Assembly (NCBI GenBank): GCA_050695215.1
Contig: JBOGSD010000087.1
Coordinates: 1 to 29,942, forward strand
From: JACQGZ01 sp050695215
GTDB lineage: Bacteria; Sysuimicrobiota; Sysuimicrobiia; Sysuimicrobiales; Humicultoraceae
Reading direction: 5' to 3'
DNA: 29,942 nucleotides
How positions within the stretch are numbered: position 1 is the first letter of the stretch; each line of letters opens with the position of its first letter. A program made the position numbers and the translations under genes. A model generated the notes under the pieces. It did not search any database, was not told the DNA's origin, and worked only from the letters and a program-made list of their open reading frames with translations. Positions 1 to 7,752 of this stretch are shown piece by piece.

Positions 1-18
1 CCCCCCCCCCTCGGGGGA

Positions 19-1584
19 TTACTCCTTGGACGCGCCGGTCAGGTCAAAGGTCTCTGCCAGCGGCGACGGGTCGACGCCCTTGACGTTGCTGCGCATTGCG
101 ATCAGCCGCAGCGGATAGGCGAAGATGACGTAGGGCCCTTCCTCCAGGACGACCTTCTGGATTTCCTTGTACAAGGCCTCCCGCTTCGCCCGGTCGGCCT
201 CTTGCACGGCCTGCTGCACCACCCGCTTGATGGGGTGGTCCCACTGGTTGCGGAAGGCCAGGACGCGGCTGTCAAAGTCGGCGAAGGCCTTAGCCAGGTT
301 ATCCGGGTCGGGATAGTCGGCGCCCCAGCGGGCGATCACCATGTGGTGCGTGCGGCCGCGGTATTGCCCGAGGACGTCGGCGGCGCGGAGGACCTGGACG
401 TCTACCGTAATGTTGATCGCGGCCAGGTCTTCCTTGATCTTGGCGGCGATGTCGGGCAGCGGCACTTCGGTGCTGACCGCCAGCGTGGCCCGGAACCCGG
501 CCTCCCTGCCCGCCTCGCGCATCAGTGCGCGCGCCCGCTCCAGGTTGCGCGTGTAGGGCCGGTCGGCCAGATGACCGAACATCCGCGCCGGCACGATGGT
601 CTGGCCGACGTCGATGGTGTCATCGTAGATCCGCTTGATCGCCTCGTAGTCGACGGCGTACTTGACGGCGTTGCGCACCTGGCGGCTGGAGAAAGGCTCG
701 TAGCCGACGTTCATCGCCAGATAGCGGATGGAGAACGTGGGCGTCTGCTTGACCACGAAGCCCGGCGTGTTCGCCAGCTGCTTGTACTGGCCCGGAAGCA
801 GGCTCATGGCCACGTCGATGTCCCCCCGCTGCAGCGCCAGCAACTGGGCGGCGGGCTCGATAAGGTCCTGCATGAAGATGCGGCCCATGCTCGGCCGGCC
901 GCGGTAGTGGTTGTCAAATGCGACCAGTTCGACAACTGCGTTGCGGGTCCAGCGCCGCAGGATGTAGGGCCCGGACCCGGCGTCGTTCTCGGTCAGCCAC
1001 TTGTTGGCCTCGGGGTCCCCTGCCGCGACGTTGCGGCGCACCAGGGCGGGGTCGACCACGGAGGAAACTGGGTTGTCCAGCACAGAGGCCATGAGGATCT
1101 CCGGCATCGCCTGGTTGAAGGTGACGCGCACCTGGTCGGCCCCCACCGCGACGATATCTGTTTCGGCCTTGACGAAGTCGGTGATGATGAAGGCCGGAGA
1201 GAGCTTCAGGCGCATCACCCGGCGCAGCGAGAATTCTACGGCCTGCGCGTTCACCGGGTTCCCGCTGTGGAAGCGCGCGCCCGAGCGTAGGGCGAAGGTG
1301 TACGTCTTCAGGTCCGCCGACGCCGTCCAGGACGTCGCCAGGGCAGGCAGGGCGCGGTTGAAATCGCGGCTGAACTCCACCAGCGTGTCGTAGACGTGCT
1401 CCACGACCCAGGTCGACCTGAACTCGAAGGCCTGCGCCGGGTCGAGGCTGACGATGTCCTGAATGCTCGTCCCGATCACCAGGACGTTGGACGGTGTGCG
1501 GCTGGGCGCGCCCCCCACCACGGCCGGCAGCAGCGCCATCACGAGCAGCACGATCACAGTCCTGAGCCAACTCCTGCGCATCAT
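19..1584 (-). CDS. ABC transporter solute-binding protein, family 5 (peptide/nickel type)
   Basis: This is a periplasmic or extracellular solute-binding protein of the SBP_bac_5 (DppA/OppA) family, about 521 residues and a normal length. The N-terminus is a Sec signal peptide: Arg-rich start, hydrophobic core VIVLLVMALLPAVV, then small residues. There is no lipobox Cys. The mature part starts with a family-typical stretch (SLDPAQAFEFRS, YDTLVEF) and continues with LATSW, VEFSLRRV, DAGSGPYILRRW and the C-terminal WGADYPDPDN block. The start is one of two adjacent ATG codons (1584 or 1581), because GGAGGGGGG lies just upstream; an ATG at 1608 lies before that site. The permease and ATPase genes would lie downstream, beyond the left edge. 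The ligand (oligopeptide, nickel, glutathione or other) cannot be read from the sequence. Confidence 0.93.
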   Translation of the reverse strand: MMRRSWLRTVIVLLVMALLPAVVGGAPSRTPSNVLVIGTSIQDIVSLDPAQAFEFRSTWVVEHVYDTLVEFSRDFNRALPALATSWTASADLKTYTFALRSGARFHSGNPVNAQAVEFSLRRVMRLKLSPAFIITDFVKAETDIVAVGADQVRVTFNQAMPEILMASVLDNPVSSVVDPALVRRNVAAGDPEANKWLTENDAGSGPYILRRWTRNAVVELVAFDNHYRGRPSMGRIFMQDLIEPAAQLLALQRGDIDVAMSLLPGQYKQLANTPGFVVKQTPTFSIRYLAMNVGYEPFSSRQVRNAVKYAVDYEAIKRIYDDTIDVGQTIVPARMFGHLADRPYTRNLERARALMREAGREAGFRATLAVSTEVPLPDIAAKIKEDLAAINITVDVQVLRAADVLGQYRGRTHHMVIARWGADYPDPDNLAKAFADFDSRVLAFRNQWDHPIKRVVQQAVQEADRAKREALYKEIQKVVLEEGPYVIFAYPLRLIAMRSNVKGVDPSPLAETFDLTGASKE

Positions 1585-1660
1585 GCATTTCCCCCCTCCA
1601 CTGGGCATCTCGGCAACGACGGGTGGTGAATGGCTTATCGCTTCTGTCCGCCTGAGGATT

Positions 1661-2191
1661 TCACCTGCCCATCCGCTGGTTGCGCACGCCCAGCCAGAGG
1701 AAGAAGGCGACGAGCGCGGCCAGGGGCAGCCAGGCCGTCTTCCCGGGGAAATACACGTCGGCGATGGGAATGGCGGCCAGGAAGGACATCAGCCCCGCCA
1801 GCGGCAGAGTGCCGTCGCGAAAGACACGCAGGCGCCGGGGCGAGGGATCGGCAAGGAGAGCGCCCCACAAGACGAAGAAGATGTTGATCGCGATAGGGAA
1901 GAGATACGTCTCCGCGCCCAGGCGGAGTTCGGGCATCGTGGAGAGGACGATGCTCGTGAGCAGGAGGAGCGCCCAGGCGATCAGGGCGGCGGGATAGGGC
2001 CTGCGTGGGGCGGCCAACCCCGCGGTCAGCCCGGCCGCCAAGGGCATGAATCCCAGGGCCGACAGGATGATAGGGATGCCCCCCATCTCGTATTCGGCCG
2101 ACTTGGCAGTGACGGCGGCTGCTTCGGCCGAGGCCAGCCCGAACGCGACACCTGCGCCGAACGCCCCGGCGAGGACACTCCGGGGGCTCAA
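1661..2191 (-). CDS. small polytopic membrane protein, function unknown
   Basis: This 176-residue protein is mostly hydrophobic with about five predicted membrane segments: near residues 5-25, 40-60, 67-85, 95-113 and 130-168. The last of these may be two helices. Short basic loops (AAPRRPYP, DPSPRRLRVFRD) separate them. I do not recognise a family. The start is TTG, and the four bases TTGA also contain the TGA stop of the cyclase gene, so the two are probably translationally coupled. That overlap is the main support for this start and for a shared transcript. A role as membrane partner or effector of the cyclase is possible but is inferred from position only. Confidence 0.7.
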   Translation of the reverse strand: MSPRSVLAGAFGAGVAFGLASAEAAAVTAKSAEYEMGGIPIILSALGFMPLAAGLTAGLAAPRRPYPAALIAWALLLLTSIVLSTMPELRLGAETYLFPIAINIFFVLWGALLADPSPRRLRVFRDGTLPLAGLMSFLAAIPIADVYFPGKTAWLPLAALVAFFLWLGVRNQRMGR

Positions 2192-2880
2192 TGCAGGCTG
2201 TAGGCCGTGACGGGGATCTTCACGCCTTTCAATTCCAGAACGCGCTGAGGCGCGCCGGGAAAGCCCGCTGCGACCTGGCGATAGACCTCGTCCGTCACCA
2301 GGATCTCACCGGGGGAGGCGTGTCCCTGCAGGCGCGCCGCGACGTTTACGACGTCCCCGATGGCGGTGTAGTCCTTGGGGTCCGTGGATCCGACCGTGCC
2401 CACGGCTGCGAAGCCGGTGCTGATCGCGATGCCCACCCCGACCGGCTCGGGCAGCCCCCAGCGGGTATTGAGGTGCGTGACGCTATGCAGAATGTCGCGG
2501 GCCCCGTCGACCGCCCGAGCCATGTGGTCCTCGTGCTTGATGGGCTGATTGAAGAACGCCATCACGGCGTCGCCGACGAAGTGATCCACGATGGCGTCCC
2601 TGCCGTAGAGGATCTCGCTGACCTGCTGAAAGTACTCGTCCAGCATCTCTTTCGTGCGCATCGGTCCCAGTGAGGTGGTCAAGTCCGTGAACCCGCGGAC
2701 GTCGGCAAACAGGACGGTGATGTCGGCGACCTCTCCCTTGATCATCTTCAGGCTACAGATGTTGCAGATATTCGGGTTCTTCGGGTTGCGGCGGACGCCG
2801 CGCAGGACGCGCGGTGGGATGGCGCGGACCCCCGAGAGGGGAGTGCCGCAGACCTTGCAGGCGGGGGAGAATTCGGGCAT
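2188..2880 (-). CDS. class III adenylate/guanylate cyclase with N-terminal zinc ribbon
   Basis: The protein has about 230 residues. An N-terminal four-cysteine module (CKVC near residue 7 and CNIC near residue 41) precedes a class III catalytic domain. Metal-binding aspartates are visible in LFADVRGFT and VGDAVMAFF. The NxxxR transition-state pair is in IGDVVNVAARLQ. At the position where adenylate cyclases usually carry a substrate-selecting Lys (KxxGD), this protein has His (DHFVGD), so nucleotide specificity is unclear. No membrane segment is visible, so it is likely cytosolic. The start chosen is the ATG before PEFSPACKVC, with GGAG about 11 nt upstream. An in-frame upstream extension to 2988 looks non-coding. 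It diverges from the FAD oxidoreductase gene and overlaps the following membrane protein gene by four bases. Confidence 0.88.
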   Translation of the reverse strand: MPEFSPACKVCGTPLSGVRAIPPRVLRGVRRNPKNPNICNICSLKMIKGEVADITVLFADVRGFTDLTTSLGPMRTKEMLDEYFQQVSEILYGRDAIVDHFVGDAVMAFFNQPIKHEDHMARAVDGARDILHSVTHLNTRWGLPEPVGVGIAISTGFAAVGTVGSTDPKDYTAIGDVVNVAARLQGHASPGEILVTDEVYRQVAAGFPGAPQRVLELKGVKIPVTAYSLH

Positions 2881-2996
2881 CCGTCGGCAATCTCCGTGCG
2901 CTGGAGCCTTCGTCGGCGACCCGGCAGACCCTTTCAGGCGAGATGGGTCCCAGGAATCCGCGCCCGGCCTGTCAAAGTCGGAGGCCACCTGATGAC

Positions 2997-4109
2997 ATGC
3001 CCGACTACGACGTGATCATCGTCGGGGCGCGCATCGCCGGGGCCGTTACCGCAACCCTGCTAGGCGAACGCGGGTGGCGGGTGCTCGTGGCGGACCGCGC
3101 GACCTTCCCCAGCGATACCCTCTCGACGCACTTCTTCCGCTCGCCGGCCCTGGACGCGTTCCGGCGGGCCGGCGTCTACGACGAGGTGCAGGCGGTCGGC
3201 GCCCCGCACCTGGTGAACTACTTCAACGACGTCGACGGGCACGTCTTCACCGAACCGGCGGAAGGGGGAGAGGGGGCCTACGTCCTATGCATCCGCCGCC
3301 TGGTCCTCGACGATCTCCTGGTGCGCCGCGTCCGAGGAGCACCTACGGTGACCCTGTGGGAAGGCGCCATGGTGCGCTCCCTCCTGCGCGAGGACGGGCG
3401 TGTGGTCGGGGTCACCCTGACCCATCAAGGCGCCGATGTGGAGGTGAGCGCTCGCGTCGTGGTGGGCGCGGACGGCGCCCACTCGTTCATGGCGCGCCAT
3501 CTGGCCCCTGCGACTGAGCGCGCCGAGCCGGTGCGGCGGGCGATGTATTATGGCTACTTCGCCGGCCTGACTCCGCAGGAGCCCCCCGCGGCCGAGTTTC
3601 ACTACCGGGGCAACGAGTTGGTCTACGTCTTCCCCTGCGATGCCGGGCTGGCGCTGGTAGCCGTGTCCGTCCCCATCGCCGAGTTTCCCGGATGGAAGCG
3701 CGACGGGCGCCGGCTCTTCGTCGAACGGCTCGCCGCCCGGCCGACCCTGGTTCCGCGGCTGCGGCAGGCGGAGTGGGTGGGCACACTCTTCGGCGCAGGA
3801 GACATCCCGTGCTACGTGCGGGTCCCATACGGTCCGGGGTGGGCGCTGGTGGGAGACGCCGGCCTGATCATGGATCCCTGGTCGGGACGGGGGATCGAGC
3901 AGGGGTCGGCCCACGCCGTGCTGCTGGCCGATGCGTTGCACCGATGGCTGGCCGGCGAGGTCGTCTGGGAGGAGGCAATGGGGGATTTCCACCGCGCCCG
4001 GAACGTCTTTGCCGAAAAACCCTACCGCCGGACCTGCGCCAACGCGGCCGACTTCCGCCCGATGACGCGAGCCGCCCTTGCCCGCCGCGGGTTGGTTCCC
4101 GCAACGTAA
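2997..4109 (+). CDS. FAD-dependent oxidoreductase (PHBH/geranylgeranyl-reductase-like)
   Basis: This is a flavoprotein of about 370 residues. The N-terminal Rossmann motif is DVIIVGARIAGAVTATLL followed by the acidic strand end VLVADR. The RATFPSDTLSTHFF segment is typical of an uncharacterised group of FAD monooxygenase-like proteins. VVVGADGAHS and the second FAD motif ALVGDAGLIMDPWSGRGIEQG (here read as two overlapping pieces) confirm FAD binding. The protein is expected to be cytosolic and to oxidise or reduce a small hydrophobic or aromatic substrate, but the substrate is unknown. ATG at 2997 is chosen because the GXGXXG-like motif must sit at the N-terminus; GGAGG lies about 12 nt upstream. 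An in-frame extension back to 2814 runs antisense into the cyclase gene and is rejected. The next gene starts 6 nt after the stop. Confidence 0.88.
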   Translation: MPDYDVIIVGARIAGAVTATLLGERGWRVLVADRATFPSDTLSTHFFRSPALDAFRRAGVYDEVQAVGAPHLVNYFNDVDGHVFTEPAEGGEGAYVLCIRRLVLDDLLVRRVRGAPTVTLWEGAMVRSLLREDGRVVGVTLTHQGADVEVSARVVVGADGAHSFMARHLAPATERAEPVRRAMYYGYFAGLTPQEPPAAEFHYRGNELVYVFPCDAGLALVAVSVPIAEFPGWKRDGRRLFVERLAARPTLVPRLRQAEWVGTLFGAGDIPCYVRVPYGPGWALVGDAGLIMDPWSGRGIEQGSAHAVLLADALHRWLAGEVVWEEAMGDFHRARNVFAEKPYRRTCANAADFRPMTRAALARRGLVPAT

Positions 4110-4115
4110 CTGGGT

Positions 4116-5018
4116 ATGGCCGACTCAACTATCGTCCTCACTGGGTCGCACGGTCTGCTGGCGTCAGCGCTGATGCCGCGCCTGGCCGCGGCGGGGCATC
4201 GCACCCGCCGCCTGATGCGGGAGCGACCGGTGGGCCCGGAGCAGTTCCGCTGGGATCCGGTGGCGGGGACGATCGATGCGCGTGCGCTGGAGGGCGCTGA
4301 CGCCGTGGTCCACCTGGCGGGAGAACCGATCCCGGCGTTGCGGTGGAGCCAGGCCAAGAAGGCGCGCATCTACGGCAGCCGCGTGAAGGGCACGCGCTTG
4401 CTCTGCGAGGCGCTGGCGAAACTGTCGGTGCGGCCGCGTGTCCTCCTTTCCGCTTCGGCCTCTGGATACTACGGCGACCGGAAGGACGAGGTGCTGACCG
4501 AAGAGAGCGCCGCGGGGGACACCTTTCTGGCGCGGGTCTGTCGGGATTGGGAGGCGGCGACCGAACCGGCACGCGGAGCCGGGATCCGCGTGGTGCATCT
4601 GCGCAGCGGCAACGTCCAAACCTCCCGAGGGGGGTTCCTCGGGCCGCAACTCCCACTCTTCCGCTTGGGCTTGGGCGGACGGCTGGGCAGCGGCCGCCAG
4701 TACCTGCCGTGGATCTCGATCGACGACTGGGTGGCGGCGGTTGAGCACCTCCTCGGGGCCGAGGGGGCGGCAGGGCCGGTGAACGTCGTGGCGCCGCAGG
4801 GCGTGACCAACCGTGAGTTCACGAGCACGCTGGCCCGCGTGCTGCGCCGTCCGGCGCTCTTCGCGGCGCCGGCGATGGCCCTCCGGCTGGTGATGGGTGA
4901 GCTGGGGGCGGAACTCCTGAGAGGGCAGCGGATGCATCCTGCGGTCCTGCTGGAGTCGGGCTTTGCCTTCCGCTATCCTGAGCTCGAACCCGCGCTGCGA
5001 CACGTCCTGCGGAAGTGA
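4116..5018 (+). CDS. TIGR01777-family NAD(P)-dependent epimerase (YfcH/SulA-like)
   Basis: This 300-residue protein is an extended short-chain dehydrogenase of the TIGR01777 family. Key signs are DAVVHLAGEPI, the SASASGYYGD segment carrying the catalytic-type YxxxK neighbourhood, the conserved WISIDDWV, and the C-terminal DUF1731 helical tail (ELLRGQRMHPAVLLESGF). The N-terminal nucleotide loop is GSHGLLAS instead of the usual GGTGFIG, so one glycine of the Rossmann motif is missing. Substrates of the family are poorly known, and in other bacteria it is linked to envelope or division phenotypes. The gene starts 6 nt after the FAD oxidoreductase without a clear ribosome site, which suggests coupling. 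The DinB gene follows 10 nt later. Confidence 0.9.
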   Translation: MADSTIVLTGSHGLLASALMPRLAAAGHRTRRLMRERPVGPEQFRWDPVAGTIDARALEGADAVVHLAGEPIPALRWSQAKKARIYGSRVKGTRLLCEALAKLSVRPRVLLSASASGYYGDRKDEVLTEESAAGDTFLARVCRDWEAATEPARGAGIRVVHLRSGNVQTSRGGFLGPQLPLFRLGLGGRLGSGRQYLPWISIDDWVAAVEHLLGAEGAAGPVNVVAPQGVTNREFTSTLARVLRRPALFAAPAMALRLVMGELGAELLRGQRMHPAVLLESGFAFRYPELEPALRHVLRK

Positions 5019-5028
5019 GGAGGCTGCG

Positions 5029-5541
5029 ATGAACTTCCTGCGTACCTATGACTACCTGACCCAGGCCCGCGCGAAACTTTTCGACTGGGTCCGGCCGCTC
5101 AGCCAGGAGCAGTACACGCAGGAATTTCCCTTCGCCCACCACACGCTCCAGGCGACGATGGTGGAGATGGCAAGGGCGGAGTGGCTGTATGCCACGCGGA
5201 TGGTCGGGGAGACCATCCCGCCCGCGGAGCAGTGGCCCATCAGCGTGAAGCGCCAGCCCAGCTTCGCCGAGGTGGAAGCGGCTTGGGCCGCGCAGGCGCC
5301 GCAGACGCGGCGGACGCTGGCCGGGATGACCGACTGGGAGGCCCCCATCGAGTACCGTGTCTCTCAGCCGGGCAAGACGATCATCATCAACACCACGCCG
5401 GGAGACATCGCCACGCAGATGTGTTTTCACGAGGTGCACCACCGGGCCCAGGCGATGGCGATGCTCCGCCAGCTCGGGGTAGAAGCCCAGAACCTGGACT
5501 ACTCGCTCTTCGCCTACCGGCGGCGCGAAGAACCCGCCTAA
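5029..5541 (+). CDS. DinB-family protein
   Basis: This protein of about 170 residues has the DinB/YfiT four-helix-bundle pattern. The first helix carries NFLRTYDYLTQARAKLFDWV. The metal site is expected from His residues near residue 44 (FAHHTL) and the C-terminal HEVHHRAQAMAMLRQLG motif, which matches the family HxxxHR/Q signature. Members bind a divalent metal, and some are thiol-dependent transferases (bacillithiol or mycothiol type) or stress proteins; the exact reaction here cannot be read. The start is ATG at 5029, preceded by GTGAGGAGG; the in-frame extension to 4963 lies inside the epimerase gene and is rejected. It is the third gene of a tightly spaced plus-strand run and 30 nt upstream of the glycosyltransferase. 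Confidence 0.88.
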   Translation: MNFLRTYDYLTQARAKLFDWVRPLSQEQYTQEFPFAHHTLQATMVEMARAEWLYATRMVGETIPPAEQWPISVKRQPSFAEVEAAWAAQAPQTRRTLAGMTDWEAPIEYRVSQPGKTIIINTTPGDIATQMCFHEVHHRAQAMAMLRQLGVEAQNLDYSLFAYRRREEPA

Positions 5542-5571
5542 AACCTCTCCTCCTTGGGCAGGTAGGGGGTG

Positions 5572-7752
5572 ATGGACCGCATCGGCCCCTCCTCTGTCTC
5601 CGTGCGCGAATGGATCATCCGCACCCTCTCGGTCGCGGCCCTGGCCACCGGCGCCTATTACCTGGTCTGGCGCCTGGTGGCCACGCTGAACCAAGAGGCG
5701 CTGTGGCTGGCGATTCCGGTCTGGGCGGCCGAAGCCTACGGATTCCTCGCCGCCGCGATGTTCTTCTTCACGGCATGGCGCCTGACCGATCGGGCGGCTC
5801 CGCCCGCTCCGCCCGGCCTGACCGTCGACCTGTTCATTACGACTGGGGACGAGCCGGTCTGGCTAGTGCGCCGCGCGGTGCTGGGAGCCCGGGCGATCCG
5901 GTACCCTCATCAGACGACCGTGCTCGACCAGGGAGCCCGGCCGGAGATCGCGCGGCTGGCCGGCGAACTGGGCATCCGCTACGCGCCGGCGCCCGGCATG
6001 GGGCAGAGCAAGGCGGACGCGCTGAACGAGGCGCTGGAGAGGAGCGCCGGCGAGTTCATCGCCATCTTCGACGCCGACCACGTGCCCTTGCCCGAGTTCC
6101 TCGACCGCACGCTAGGGTACTTCAAGGATCCCCGCGTGTCGTTCGTGCAGACGGCGCACGACTTCTACAACGTCGACTCCTACCAGCACCGCTTCGACGT
6201 CGAGGCGCGCAAGACGTGGCACGATCAGATGCTCTTCTTCCGCGTCGTCCAGCCCGGCCGGGACCGGGTGAACGCGGCCGTGTTCTCAGGATCGTGCGCG
6301 GTCCTGCGGCGGAAGGCCCTGGAGGATACCGGCGGCTTCGCCCGCGAGACGCAGGCGGAGGATCTGCACACCTCCATCCGCCTGCACGCGCGGGGCTGGG
6401 GCTCTGTCTATCACAACGAGATTCTGGCCTACGGGCTGGCGCCGGCCACCGCCGGTCCCTACCATGCGCAGCGGCTGCGCTGGGGGCAGGGCGCGATGCA
6501 GGTACTGCGCTACAGCAACCCGCTCCGCCTGCGCGGGCTGACGGCGGCGCAGCGGCTCGTCTACCTGGCGTCGATGTCCGCGTACTTCGATGGATTTCAG
6601 AAGGCGATCTTCTACGTCACCCCCGCCGTCTTCCTCATTTCCGGCATCCTGCCGGTGGCCGCCGAGACGGGCGCGTTCCTGATCCGCTTCGCCCTCTACT
6701 ACGGACTGATGCTGGCGGCCTCCACGGCGGCCGGCCGCGGCTATGGGATGGCGCTCTACGACGTGCATTACGCGATGGTCCGGTTCTACACGTACATCAA
6801 GAGCACGGTCGAACTGCTGGTGCGGCGGGTCCGTCCCGCCTTTGACACCGACACCGCCGCGCCCCCCTGGCGGGTGCTCATTCCGGTCTGGAGCGTCTTC
6901 CTGGTCAACGACGTGGGCGTCTACATGGGGACGATGCGCTTCGCCGGGGGCATCGAGCTCAACGCACCCGCCTACGTCTTCACCATGCTCTGGGCGACGA
7001 TGAACGTCTGGCTGGCCATCTGGGCCATCTGGTTCACGATGAGGAAAGTGGAACGCCGCGCCCTGTACCGCGTGCCGGTGGCCATCCCCGTCCGCTACGC
7101 CAGCGACGAAGGGGACGTGGGCGTGGGCGTGCTGGTGGACGTCCACGAGGAGGGCGCGGGGCTCGTCGTGCCCAAGGCGCCGCTGGAGGCGACCCGCGTC
7201 TGGATCCAGTTCCTCTGGTTCGACGACCGCATCGGCATGGAAGGGGAGGTGGCGTTCCAGCGGGAGACGGCCAACGGCACCCACGTGGGGCTCAACCTGC
7301 GGGGCATCCACCCGGAGGTGCGCGACTTCCTGGCCACCTTTGTCATCCTCTACGCTCAGCGCAAGTTCATGGAGGAGGTCGGCCGGCCGATCGGCGCGGT
7401 GGACTGGCGCCTCGACCGGCGCCGCGTCTCGCGCTGGCGCTGGCTGCTGCCCATCCGTGTGCAGTTGAACGGGCGTGAGGTCTGGGGCGTCACGCAGGAC
7501 GTCAGCCAGAAGGGCGCGCTGGTGCTCTTCCCCACTCCGCTGCCTGAGGGCGTGCCGCTGCGGCTGGCGGCCTGGACCAGTCCTGTGGTCCACGAGGCCA
7601 CCGTCGTCCACAGCGAGACCGTGGACCTGCCTCCCTACGTGATTTACCGGATGGGATTACACATTACCCCGGCGCCGCTGCTCGCCGCGCCGCGCCGCCG
7701 CTTCCGCTCCGCCGCCCGGCGGCGGGCCGCGACCCCCGTTTCCCCCGTCTAA
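5572..7752 (+). CDS. BcsA-like family 2 glycosyltransferase with two C-terminal PilZ domains
   Basis: This is a membrane polysaccharide synthase of about 726 residues. Two N-terminal helices (about 15-38 and 45-70) precede a GT2 catalytic domain with VDLFITTGDE, VLDQG, FDAD (about 167), TQAED (about 261) and QRLRW (about 301), the usual D, DxD, TED and QxxRW landmarks of processive synthases. At least four helices follow (about 345-385, 433-455, 466-490). The tail holds two PilZ-like domains. The first has RALYR near 497 and a degenerate DVHEEG where DxSxxG is expected; the second has Arg-rich SRWRW and an intact DVSQKG near 644. PilZ domains bind c-di-GMP, so activation by that messenger is likely. 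A GTG lies directly before the chosen ATG. The polymer is unknown, and no BcsB or cellulase gene is in the window. Confidence 0.9.
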   Translation: MDRIGPSSVSVREWIIRTLSVAALATGAYYLVWRLVATLNQEALWLAIPVWAAEAYGFLAAAMFFFTAWRLTDRAAPPAPPGLTVDLFITTGDEPVWLVRRAVLGARAIRYPHQTTVLDQGARPEIARLAGELGIRYAPAPGMGQSKADALNEALERSAGEFIAIFDADHVPLPEFLDRTLGYFKDPRVSFVQTAHDFYNVDSYQHRFDVEARKTWHDQMLFFRVVQPGRDRVNAAVFSGSCAVLRRKALEDTGGFARETQAEDLHTSIRLHARGWGSVYHNEILAYGLAPATAGPYHAQRLRWGQGAMQVLRYSNPLRLRGLTAAQRLVYLASMSAYFDGFQKAIFYVTPAVFLISGILPVAAETGAFLIRFALYYGLMLAASTAAGRGYGMALYDVHYAMVRFYTYIKSTVELLVRRVRPAFDTDTAAPPWRVLIPVWSVFLVNDVGVYMGTMRFAGGIELNAPAYVFTMLWATMNVWLAIWAIWFTMRKVERRALYRVPVAIPVRYASDEGDVGVGVLVDVHEEGAGLVVPKAPLEATRVWIQFLWFDDRIGMEGEVAFQRETANGTHVGLNLRGIHPEVRDFLATFVILYAQRKFMEEVGRPIGAVDWRLDRRRVSRWRWLLPIRVQLNGREVWGVTQDVSQKGALVLFPTPLPEGVPLRLAAWTSPVVHEATVVHSETVDLPPYVIYRMGLHITPAPLLAAPRRRFRSAARRRAATPVSPV

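Noticed and set aside
1..18. C-run and CCCC-CTCG-GGGG hairpin at the left edge as a terminator of the solute-binding protein gene
   Set aside because: There is no T-run, the loop is very small, and it lies at the window edge, so it cannot be judged.
202..1290. A 362-codon plus-strand frame antisense to the solute-binding protein gene
   Set aside because: Composition is typical of a GC-rich shadow frame (many G, R, V, D and H without domain order); the opposite strand encodes a clear SBP_bac_5 protein.
5181..6845. A 554-codon plus-strand frame across the DinB and glycosyltransferase genes
   Set aside because: It is an out-of-frame shadow of two well-supported genes and shows no family motif.
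6286..7611. A 441-codon minus-strand frame inside the glycosyltransferase gene
   Set aside because: It is an antisense shadow, rich in H, D, G and R; the plus-strand protein has all expected catalytic motifs.
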